Source: Aquitalea sp.
GTDB lineage: Bacteria > Pseudomonadota > Gammaproteobacteria > Burkholderiales > Chromobacteriaceae
Assembly: GCA_019232735.1 (NCBI GenBank)
Contig: JAFANL010000249.1
Coordinates: forward strand, 1-8,476
DNA length: 8,476 nt
Reading direction: 5' to 3'
The position numbers and the translations under genes were made by a program. Under the pieces are notes generated by a model. That model ran no database searches. It worked only from the letters and a program-made list of their open reading frames with translations, and was not told where the DNA came from. Positions 1-5,573 of the stretch are shown here, in pieces (positions within the stretch are counted from its first letter, which is position 1; each line of letters begins with the position of its first letter).

Positions 1-1206
1 GATCAGGTCGATCGGCGAAATATGCGTGCCCTGATGCAGCAGCTGGAAGAAGGCATGCTGACCGTTGATGCCGGTTTCGCCCCAGATGATAGGCGCGGTC
101 TCGAAATTGACCGGATTGCCATTGATCTGGGTCTGCTTGCCGTTGGACTCCATATCCAGCTGCTGGATGAAGGCCGGCAGGCGGTGCAGGTACTGGTCGT
201 ACGGCGCAATCACATGGCTGCCGCCGCCAAAGTAGTTGATATACCAGATGCCTATCATGGCCAGCAGCACCGGCATGTTCTGTTCGAACGGCGCATTGCG
301 GAAATGCTGATCCATGATATGGGCACCATTGAGCAGCTCGGTGAAGTTCTCTTCGCCCAGATACAGCATGATGGGCAGGCCAATGGCCGACCACAGGCTG
401 TAGCGGCCGCCAACCCAGTCCCAGAATTCAAACATATTGGATGGGTCGATGCCGAAGTCCGCCACCGCCTTCTGGTTGGTGGAGACGGCGACAAAGTGCT
501 TGGCCACGGCTTTTTCGTCACGGGCGCGCTGCAGGAACCAGTCGCGTGCGGTCAGCGCATTGGTGAGGGTTTCCTGGGTGGTGAAGGTCTTGGATTCCAC
601 CACGAACAGCGTGGTCTCGGAATGGACCTTTTTCAGGGTTTCCTTCAGCTGCGCACCATCCACATTGGAAACAAAGTGCATATTCATGCGCGGGTGGCCA
701 AACGGGCGCAGTGCGCTGCACACCATCAAGGGGCCCAGGTCCGAGCCACCAATGCCGATGTTGACGATGTCGGTGATGGGCTGGTTGGTATAACCCAGCC
801 ACTCGCCGGAGCGCACGGCATGGGCAAAGCGGCCCATGCGTTCCAGTACCGAGTTCACCTTGGGCATCACGTCTTCGCCATCGACAAAGATGGGGGAATT
901 GGTACGGTTACGCAGCGCCACGTGCAGCACGGCGCGGTTTTCCGTGCTGTTGATCTTTTCGCCCTTGAACATGGCCTTGATGCGTTCCGGCAGGCCGGCT
1001 TCGCGCGCCAGCTGCATCAGGCCCTGCAGGGTTTCGTCGGTAATGCGGTTCTTGGAATAATCGAGGAACAGCCCCCCCACTTCCAGTCCATAACGTTCGG
1101 CCCGTTCGGGATCGCTCTCGAACAGCTCGCGCATGTGCAGCTGCTTGGCGTCAGCAAAGTGGTCCCACAGCGTTTGCCAGGCGGGAAGTTGGGTCAGTTC
1201 GCGCAT
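1..1206 (-). CDS. pgi: Glucose-6-phosphate isomerase, 3' end beyond the window
   Basis: Cytosolic enzyme interconverting glucose-6-phosphate and fructose-6-phosphate. The leftward frame is open from ATG at 1206 to base 1, giving the first 402 residues; the family is about 550 long, so roughly 145 C-terminal residues, including the catalytic lysine, are missing. Seen in the translation: the first PGI signature DWVGGRYSLWSAIG (263-276), the active-site motif MESNGK with Glu353, and WGETGINGQHAFFQLLHQGT with His384. The Glu-to-His spacing of 31 matches Glu355/His386 of E. coli. The start is five bases after the hexR stop, with GAGG about ten bases upstream, so it is translated as the last visible gene of the zwf operon. 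A run of seven G lies at codons 43-45. In an ED organism it probably feeds fructose-6-phosphate back to glucose-6-phosphate and supplies hexose phosphate for biosynthesis. Identity is very secure; the direction of flux is inference. Confidence 0.97.
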   Translation of the reverse strand, partial: MRELTQLPAWQTLWDHFADAKQLHMRELFESDPERAERYGLEVGGLFLDYSKNRITDETLQGLMQLAREAGLPERIKAMFKGEKINSTENRAVLHVALRNRTNSPIFVDGEDVMPKVNSVLERMGRFAHAVRSGEWLGYTNQPITDIVNIGIGGSDLGPLMVCSALRPFGHPRMNMHFVSNVDGAQLKETLKKVHSETTLFVVESKTFTTQETLTNALTARDWFLQRARDEKAVAKHFVAVSTNQKAVADFGIDPSNMFEFWDWVGGRYSLWSAIGLPIMLYLGEENFTELLNGAHIMDQHFRNAPFEQNMPVLLAMIGIWYINYFGGGSHVIAPYDQYLHRLPAFIQQLDMESNGKQTQINGNPVNFETAPIIWGETGINGQHAFFQLLHQGTHISPIDLI

Positions 1207-1211
1207 GATGA

Positions 1212-2063
1212 TTAATCCTCTTCTGTCCGTTCTGCCAGTCTCTTCGCTTTGAGACTGTGCTTGGTTTTTTCTAGTTGTCCGATCACGCCGGGACCGCGCC
1301 GCAAAGCCACGCCCACGGCCAGCACATCGATGAGCACCAGGTGGATGATGCGGGAAATCATCGGGCTGTAGGTTTCGTTGTCCTCCTGGGTGTCCGCCAT
1401 CAGCGCGATGGTAGCGGCGCGCGCCAAGGGCGAGCCACTGGCCGTAATGGCCACCACGGTGGCTCCGGAGGCGGTGGCTTCCTCCACCGCATCCAGCAGC
1501 TCGCGGGAGCGGCCGGAACTGGAAATGGCCACCAGCACATCGTCGGCATTCAGCACCGAGGCCGCCATCATCTGGATGTGGGTGTCGGCATAGGCCACGG
1601 TGGAAATGCCGAAGCGGAAGAATTTGTGCTGGGCATCGGCGGCAGTGATGCCGGAGTTGCCCAGACCGTAAAACTCCACCCGTCGGGCGCGGGAAATGGC
1701 TTCGATGGCCGCTTCGATGGCCTGCGGATTGACGTCGTTGCGGCTTTTCAGCAGTGCGGTGACGGTGTTGTCGAACACCTTGGCCACGATTTCCGAAGTC
1801 GGATCTTCCGGCCGGACACTGGAGTGCACGTAAGGCACGCCAGTGACCAGGCTGCCGGCCAGTTTCAGCTTGAAGTCCGGCAGGCCGGAGCAACCCATGG
1901 AGCGGCAGAAGCGGATCACCGTGGGCTGGCTGACGCCGGCATTGCGGGCGATATCCGCCACGGCCGCCTGCATCATGGTATAGGGCTGTGCCAGCACCAG
2001 CTCGGCCACCTTGCGTTCAGCCGACGACAGGGCTTCGAGCTGAGACTTGATTCTTTCCAGCAT
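1212..2063 (-). CDS. hexR: HexR, RpiR-family repressor of the ED and glucose genes
   Basis: Transcriptional regulator of 283 residues with the two-domain RpiR build: an N-terminal helix-turn-helix domain (about 1-77, recognition part around VSQPTVIRFCRSMG, 44-57) and a C-terminal SIS sugar-phosphate domain (about 125-260). From memory of Pseudomonas putida HexR, Arg54 and Arg57 contact DNA and Ser140 and Ser184 bind KDPG; by my eye alignment these correspond to Arg51, Arg54, Ser137 (GLGNSG) and Ser181 (ISSSGRSRE) here, so both DNA binding and KDPG sensing look intact. It lies inside the operon: three bases separate the glk stop from its ATG, and GGAG sits nine bases upstream. The two GTAGT/ACTAC-type palindromes in the zwf-edd control region are its likely operators, which would make it autoregulated through the zwf promoter. 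RpiR paralogues with other ligands exist, but the ED neighbours and conserved residues favour HexR strongly. Confidence 0.93.
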   Translation of the reverse strand: MLERIKSQLEALSSAERKVAELVLAQPYTMMQAAVADIARNAGVSQPTVIRFCRSMGCSGLPDFKLKLAGSLVTGVPYVHSSVRPEDPTSEIVAKVFDNTVTALLKSRNDVNPQAIEAAIEAISRARRVEFYGLGNSGITAADAQHKFFRFGISTVAYADTHIQMMAASVLNADDVLVAISSSGRSRELLDAVEEATASGATVVAITASGSPLARAATIALMADTQEDNETYSPMISRIIHLVLIDVLAVGVALRRGPGVIGQLEKTKHSLKAKRLAERTEED

Positions 2064-2066
2064 GGG

Positions 2067-3044
2067 TCAGTGCTCCAAGTGCGCCGCCAGCGCAGCCGAC
2101 ACGCCGATCAGCGCAGGGTAGCGGCTGTTGATGACAAACACCGGAATCCCCGCCATATAGGCGGAAAAACGGCCCTTGTCTTCGAAGCGCGGGCGGAATG
2201 GCGACGTTTTGAAGTAGTCGATCAAACGTGGAACGATACCACCGCCAAGGTATACCCCGCCACGGGCACCAAGCGTCAGCGCCAGATTGGCAGCCGCCGT
2301 ACCCAGCATGGCGCAGAAGGCATCCAGGGTTTCGCGGCAGCGCGGGCAGTCACCGGACAGGCCGCGCGCGGTGATGTCGGCGGCGGATAGTTCCTGTTCT
2401 GCTTCGCCGGCCAGGGCCGCCAGCGCATGGTAGATCAGCACCAATCCGGGACCGGACAGCAGGCGTTCGGCCGAAACATGGCCATGGCGGTCGCGCGCAT
2501 AGCGCCAGATGGCGGCTTCACGCTCGTCAAACGGCGCAAAGCTGACATGGCCACCTTCGCCGGCCAGCGGCATATAGCCGCCCGGCGCCGGAATCAGGGC
2601 CGATACCCCCAGCCCGGTTCCCGGGCCGATCAGCGCCAGCGGGCTGCCGGCCACGGCTTCGCCACCGCCCACCTGCACCAGCTCGCTGGGCGGCAGGTGC
2701 GGCAGCGACAGCGCCAGGGCGGTGAAATCGTTGATGACAATCAGCGAAGTCAGCTCCAGCGCCTGACGGGTGGCCTCGATGGAAAAGGCCCAGTGATGGT
2801 TGGTCATCTGCACCCAGTCGCCGGTCACCGGATTGGCAATGCCGATGGCGGCATGGGCTACTGCACGGGTGCCCACTTCGGCCAGATAGCTGCGCATGGC
2901 GGCTTCCAGCGTCGGATAGTTGGCACAGGGCAGGACGATGATGTCCTCCAGTACGCCAGGGGCGGTCTCCAGCGCAAAACGGGCATTGGTGCCGCCGATG
3001 TCGGCCAGCAGCCGCGGCCAGGTATTAGGCAGTCCAGTAGACAT
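2067..3044 (-). CDS. glk: Glucokinase, bacterial GlK family
   Basis: ATP-dependent phosphorylation of cytosolic glucose to glucose-6-phosphate, the entry step for the ED pathway. The protein is 325 residues, close to the 321 of E. coli Glk, and is of the non-ROK type (Pfam PF02685 family). Visible motifs are the phosphate-binding LLADIGGTNARF (12-23), Asn105-Asp106 in VINDFTALAL, the loop GPGTGLGVSAL (140-150), GEGGHVSF with Glu163 and His166, and Glu193 in SAERLLSGPGL. These equal the E. coli glucose ligands Asn99, Asp100, Glu157, His160 and Glu187, all shifted by six. The frame is open further upstream to 3119, but residues from there do not resemble Glk. The ATG at 3044 follows GGAGT with nine bases between and places the first DIGGTN motif at the usual distance. 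The chosen start overlaps the end of pgl by 20 bases, suggesting translational coupling. Confidence 0.96.
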   Translation of the reverse strand: MSTGLPNTWPRLLADIGGTNARFALETAPGVLEDIIVLPCANYPTLEAAMRSYLAEVGTRAVAHAAIGIANPVTGDWVQMTNHHWAFSIEATRQALELTSLIVINDFTALALSLPHLPPSELVQVGGGEAVAGSPLALIGPGTGLGVSALIPAPGGYMPLAGEGGHVSFAPFDEREAAIWRYARDRHGHVSAERLLSGPGLVLIYHALAALAGEAEQELSAADITARGLSGDCPRCRETLDAFCAMLGTAAANLALTLGARGGVYLGGGIVPRLIDYFKTSPFRPRFEDKGRFSAYMAGIPVFVINSRYPALIGVSAALAAHLEH

Positions 3045-3702
3045 CGAGGGGGCACTCCGTCTGCAACAGGAAATGGCTGATGGGCAGGCTGTCGTTGATG
3101 CCTTGCGCGGCCTGTTCAAAGACCTGGCGCTTGCCCGCGCCCTGAATGGACAGGATCAGGCTGTCGCAGGCCAGCAGCGCCGCCTTGCTCATGCTCAACC
3201 GCAGGTGCGGCGCAGTCAGCGGTTGCACGGCCAGCAGCGGCAGGCTGCGACTCATGTCCAACCCGTCCGCCAGTGCAGCAGCACCGGGAAACAGCGAGGC
3301 GGTATGACCGTCTTCACCCATGCCCAGTACGGCAACGGTGGGACGCAGATAGGCGGCATTGGCTGCGGCCAGTTCAGCCTCGGCATCGCTGGCCGCTCCG
3401 GCCAGTGGCAGGAAACGGGCAGCAGCGGCTTCGCCTTGCAGCAAGTGCTGACGGACCAGAGCGGCATTGCTGTCCGGGTGATCTTGCGGCACGAAGCGTT
3501 CGTCCACCAGGGTGACGACCACCCGTGACCAGTCCAGCGGCTGGCTGCGCAGCGCGTGAAAGAAGGGAACCGGCGATTTGCCACCGGAAACGGCCAGCAC
3601 GGCTTGCCCATCACGGCTGATGGCGATGGACAGACGTTGTGCCACGGTGGCCGCCAGTGCGTCTGCGGCGGCCGGTGCATCGGGAAACTCAAACCACTGC
3701 AT
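3025..3702 (-). CDS. pgl: 6-phosphogluconolactonase, DevB/SOL type
   Basis: Hydrolyses the 6-phosphogluconolactone made by Zwf to 6-phosphogluconate in the cytosol. With the start at 3702 it has 225 residues, normal for the DevB/SOL family. Motifs seen: LAVSGGKSPVPFF (36-48), VTLVDERFVP (63-72), and LGMGEDGHTASLFPG (126-140), the last being the phosphate and active-site loop with His133. Three in-frame starts compete: GTG 3717, ATG 3711 and ATG 3702. I prefer 3702 because GAGGA lies eight bases upstream and MQWFEFPDA then lines up with the N-terminus of Neisseria Pgl as I remember it. ATG 3711 could use AAGG five bases upstream and would add only three residues. It follows zwf after the one long spacer in the operon and overlaps glk by 20 bases. 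Identity is secure; the exact start is not. Confidence 0.94.
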   Translation of the reverse strand: MQWFEFPDAPAAADALAATVAQRLSIAISRDGQAVLAVSGGKSPVPFFHALRSQPLDWSRVVVTLVDERFVPQDHPDSNAALVRQHLLQGEAAAARFLPLAGAASDAEAELAAANAAYLRPTVAVLGMGEDGHTASLFPGAAALADGLDMSRSLPLLAVQPLTAPHLRLSMSKAALLACDSLILSIQGAGKRQVFEQAAQGINDSLPISHFLLQTECPLDVYWTA

Positions 3703-3721
3703 GAATGTCATCCTCACCTTG

Positions 3722-3753
3722 CACCCGCCATATTCATTCCATTACGGCGGGTG
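3722..3753 (-). promoter_or_regulatory. GC-rich hairpin in the zwf-pgl spacer
   Basis: The 143-bp spacer between zwf and pgl (3703-3845) contains a perfect eight-base inverted repeat, CACCCGCC (3722-3729) with GGCGGGTG (3746-3753), around a 16-base loop. In the leftward mRNA the stem ends only two bases before the AAGGTGAGGA stretch that provides the pgl ribosome binding site. There is no U-run after it, so it is not a typical intrinsic terminator. It could be a processing or stabilising structure that sets different levels of zwf and pgl-glk-hexR-pgi message, or one that limits ribosome access to pgl. A weaker six-base dyad, ATGCAG-C-CTGCAT, lies at 3822-3834 just after the zwf stop. The rest of the spacer shows nothing I recognise. 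Function is inference. Confidence 0.5.
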
Positions 3754-3845
3754 ACTGCCGCTCGTGCAGGCCGGCTTGTTATGAATTGTCTTGCCTGATC
3801 CGCCACCGCAGACCGCAGGGGATGCAGCCTGCATGGAAGGGAGAA

Positions 3846-5324
3846 TCAGCTTTCTTCGTGCCAGCTGATACTGTCGCGGCTCAACAGCGCGCTGGAGGCC
3901 GCCGGACCCCAGGTACCAGCGGTGTATTGCTTGGGCGGGGTATTGCTGCTGCTCTGCCAGCATTCCATGATGGGCATCACCCAGCGCCAGGCTTCCACCA
4001 GTTCGTCACGGCGCATGAACAGCGCCAGCTTGCCGCGAATCACGTCCAGCAGCAGACGCTCGTAGGCATCGGCACGACGTACCTTGAAGGCCTTGTAGAA
4101 GTCCAGGTCCAGATAGGCCGGTTGCAGGCGCATGGTGTCGCCCGGCTCCTTGGCCAGGAAGTACAGGCGGATGCTTTCTTCCGGCTGCAGCTGGATCACC
4201 AGCCGGTTGGCGGTATGGCTGCCGCTCAGGGGGCCGGAGAACAGCTGGTGCGGCACATCGCGGAAATTGATGACGATTTCTGCCAGCCGCTCCTGCATGC
4301 GCTTGCCGGTACGCAGGAAGAAAGGCACACCAGCCCAGCGCCAGTTGTCGATTTCCGCCTTGATGGCAACAAAAGTTTCAGTCTGGCTATCGGCCGGAAT
4401 CCCCTGCTCCTGCAGGTAGCCCACCACCGGCTGGCCGGCTACCGCACCGGCCTTGTACTGGCCACGCACGGTCTTGCTGGCCACGTCCTGCTCGCTGAAC
4501 GGGCGCAGTGCCTTCAGCACCTTGAGCTTTTCGTCGCGCACCGCATCCGCTTCCATATTGGCCGGCGGCTCCATGGCAACAATACACAGCAGTTGCAGCA
4601 GGTGGTTCTGCACCATATCGCGCAGCGCACCGGTGCCATCGTAGAAATCGCCACGGGTACCCACGCCCAGGTCTTCGGAAATGGTGATCTGCACATCGTG
4701 AATCCACTCGCGGCGCCAGAGCGGCTCGAACAGCGCATTGGCAAAGCGGATGGCCATCAGGTTCTGTACCGACTCCTTGCCCAGGTAGTGGTCGATACGG
4801 TAGAGCTGTTCTTCCTTGAAGAAGTGGGCCACGGCATCGTTGATTTCGTTGGACGAATCCAGGTCGATGCCCAGCGGCTTTTCCAGCACCACGCGCACAT
4901 TGGGGCGGTTCAGGCCCACGGCAGCCAGGTTTTCGCAAATGCCGGCAAACAGATTGGGCGCGGTGGCCAGATAACAGACCACCACCCGCTCCGGATGCTG
5001 GCCGACGGCTTCAGCCAGTGCCGGATAGTGGGCGGCCTCGCCGGCATCCACTTGCAGGTAATCAATGCGGCTACGGAAGGATTCCCACGCCGCCGCATCG
5101 AAATGTTCCTTGATATGCTGGCGGGCATTCTTCTCCACCAGCGCCAGGTAGTCGTCGCGGCTCATCGCCTTGCGCCCCAGTGCCAGCAGGCGGCCTTGCT
5201 GATTGAGCAGGCTGGCGGCATGGGCCTGGTACAGGGAGGGCAACAGCTTGCGCATGACCAGGTCGCCGGTGCCGCCAAACAGCACCATATCGAAGGCCGG
5301 GGTGGGCGTGCTACGGTTATCCAT
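3846..5324 (-). CDS. zwf: Glucose-6-phosphate 1-dehydrogenase
   Basis: Oxidises glucose-6-phosphate to 6-phosphogluconolactone with NAD(P)+, the committed oxidation that feeds the ED route. The product is 492 residues, essentially the same as E. coli Zwf (491). Visible in order: the dinucleotide-binding fingerprint FGGTGDLVMRKLLP (16-29; the commonest form is GASGDLA, so Gly and Thr replace Ala and Ser conservatively), EKPLG (148-152), the substrate signature RIDHYLGKE (176-184) with Asp178 and His179, and the NHLLQ motif with His241, corresponding to the catalytic Asp177/His178/His240 of Leuconostoc G6PDH. The ATG at 5324 is preceded by GGAAG with six bases between. It is first in the leftward operon, has its own predicted promoter overlapped by a HexR-like operator, and is separated from pgl by 143 bp. 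Cofactor preference cannot be judged securely from the sequence. Identity is very secure. Confidence 0.97.
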   Translation of the reverse strand: MDNRSTPTPAFDMVLFGGTGDLVMRKLLPSLYQAHAASLLNQQGRLLALGRKAMSRDDYLALVEKNARQHIKEHFDAAAWESFRSRIDYLQVDAGEAAHYPALAEAVGQHPERVVVCYLATAPNLFAGICENLAAVGLNRPNVRVVLEKPLGIDLDSSNEINDAVAHFFKEEQLYRIDHYLGKESVQNLMAIRFANALFEPLWRREWIHDVQITISEDLGVGTRGDFYDGTGALRDMVQNHLLQLLCIVAMEPPANMEADAVRDEKLKVLKALRPFSEQDVASKTVRGQYKAGAVAGQPVVGYLQEQGIPADSQTETFVAIKAEIDNWRWAGVPFFLRTGKRMQERLAEIVINFRDVPHQLFSGPLSGSHTANRLVIQLQPEESIRLYFLAKEPGDTMRLQPAYLDLDFYKAFKVRRADAYERLLLDVIRGKLALFMRRDELVEAWRWVMPIMECWQSSSNTPPKQYTAGTWGPAASSALLSRDSISWHEES

Positions 5325-5352
5325 AGTGATCTTCCGTCTTGTGCATTTGCAA

Positions 5353-5367
5353 TGTAGTTATATTACC
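5353..5367. promoter_or_regulatory. HexR-like operator at the zwf promoter
   Basis: TGTAGTTATATTACC is an imperfect palindrome of the form GTAGT-TAT-ATTAC. It resembles the GTARTTWWAYTAC-type sites I recall for proteobacterial HexR. It covers the predicted -10 region of the leftward zwf promoter, the position expected for a repressor. It shares the flanks TGTAGT and TACC with the second site at 5530-5544, and no comparably good copy was noticed elsewhere in the window. Assignment to HexR is inference, backed by the hexR gene in the same operon. Confidence 0.72.
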
Positions 5368-5387
5368 ACCCGATTTTGTCATGTCCA
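5360..5387 (-). promoter_or_regulatory. Predicted sigma-70 promoter of the zwf operon
   Basis: Reading leftward, TGGACA (5387-5382, five of six to TTGACA) is followed after 16 bases by TAATAT (5365-5360, four of six to TATAAT). TATAAC at 5362-5357 is a better -10 hexamer but would give a 19-base spacer. Transcription would start near 5353, leaving a leader of about 30 bases with the GGAAG ribosome site. The HexR-like palindrome sits across the -10 region. Predicted by eye only. Confidence 0.5.
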
Positions 5388-5399
5388 TGTGTGTCACCG

Positions 5400-5439
5400 G
5401 GATAATCCGCAGAAAGCAACACCTGCATAATCGGGATTA
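5400..5439. promoter_or_regulatory. Dyad cluster between the divergent promoters, factor unknown
   Basis: Two short inverted repeats occur close together: GGAT-A-ATCC (5400-5408) and TAATC-GG-GATTA (5428-5439), centres about 30 bp apart. They also form a nested structure: TAATCCGCAG (5403-5412) can pair with CTGC (5423-5426) and, past a seven-base bulge, GGATTA (5434-5439). The cluster lies roughly 47 to 86 bp upstream of the predicted zwf start, where an activator would bind. It does not match the HexR sites. No regulator can be named from the sequence. Confidence 0.3.
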
Positions 5440-5471
5440 AAATCACAAAACCCTTTACTGGAGTGACTTTC

Positions 5472-5513
5472 ATGCCAATCACCCCCAAGCTGGCAGCAAA
5501 AGACTCCGGCTGA
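5472..5513 (+). CDS. Possible 13-residue mini-ORF upstream of edd
   Basis: An ATG at 5472 opens a 13-codon frame, MPITPKLAAKDSG, closed by TGA at 5511-5513. What makes it noticeable is a good ribosome binding site, GGAG at 5460-5463 with eight bases to the ATG, stronger than the one in front of edd. The peptide has no membrane segment, no run of one amino acid of the attenuator kind, and no family I recognise. It ends 60 bases before the edd ATG, and upstream of the predicted edd promoter, so it would need its own promoter; TTGTCA (5376-5381) and GATAAT (5401-5406) are possible boxes but 19 bases apart. It may be a leader peptide, a relict of a lost gene, or chance. Unproven. Confidence 0.2.
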   Translation: MPITPKLAAKDSG

Positions 5514-5517
5514 TTTC

Positions 5518-5546
5518 TTGCAATTTAAGTGTAGTAAAACTACCAT
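5518..5546 (+). promoter_or_regulatory. Predicted sigma-70 promoter of edd-eda
   Basis: TTGCAA (5518-5523, four of six) and TACCAT (5541-5546, four of six) are separated by the ideal 17 bases, giving a start near 5553 and a leader of about 20 bases before the edd ATG. The HexR-like palindrome at 5530-5544 fills the spacer and runs into the -10 box, so bound repressor would block polymerase directly. Hexamers are moderate; the operator position strengthens the call. Confidence 0.5.
5530..5544. promoter_or_regulatory. HexR-like operator at the edd promoter
   Basis: TGTAGTAAAACTACC contains the perfect inverted repeat GTAGT (5531-5535), AAA, ACTAC (5539-5543). It is the more symmetric of the two HexR-like sites; its centre (5537) is 177 bp from that of the zwf site (5360). 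It overlaps the predicted edd -10 box. By analogy with Pseudomonas, KDPG would release HexR from it and raise edd-eda expression. Binding by HexR is inference. Confidence 0.76.
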
Positions 5547-5573
5547 TTACCCATATTCATCACGGGAATTGCC

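Noticed and set aside
22..1215. A 397-codon rightward open frame opposite pgi
   Set aside because: Antisense shadow; the leftward frame gives unmistakable Pgi motifs and the rightward product matches nothing I recognise.
1275..2390. A 371-codon rightward open frame opposite hexR and the end of glk
   Set aside because: Spans two real genes and their junction on the other strand and has shadow-like composition (Gly, His, Gln, Arg).
3733..3745. Possible third HexR-like site in the zwf-pgl spacer (leftward GTAAT-GGA-ATGAA)
   Set aside because: Only the left half fits; the right half misses key bases and there is no promoter beside it. It lies in the loop of the hairpin and is most likely chance.
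3705..5357. A 550-codon rightward open frame lying opposite zwf
   Set aside because: It is the antisense shadow of zwf in a GC-rich genome: low-complexity, rich in His, Gln and Arg, no recognisable domain, while the opposite strand encodes a full Zwf with all catalytic residues.
5432..5447. CRP/Vfr-like site (leftward TGTGA-N6-TCCCG) upstream of zwf
   Set aside because: One half is perfect but the other matches only three of five bases; such half-sites are common. It overlaps the dyad cluster and could be revisited with a proper matrix.
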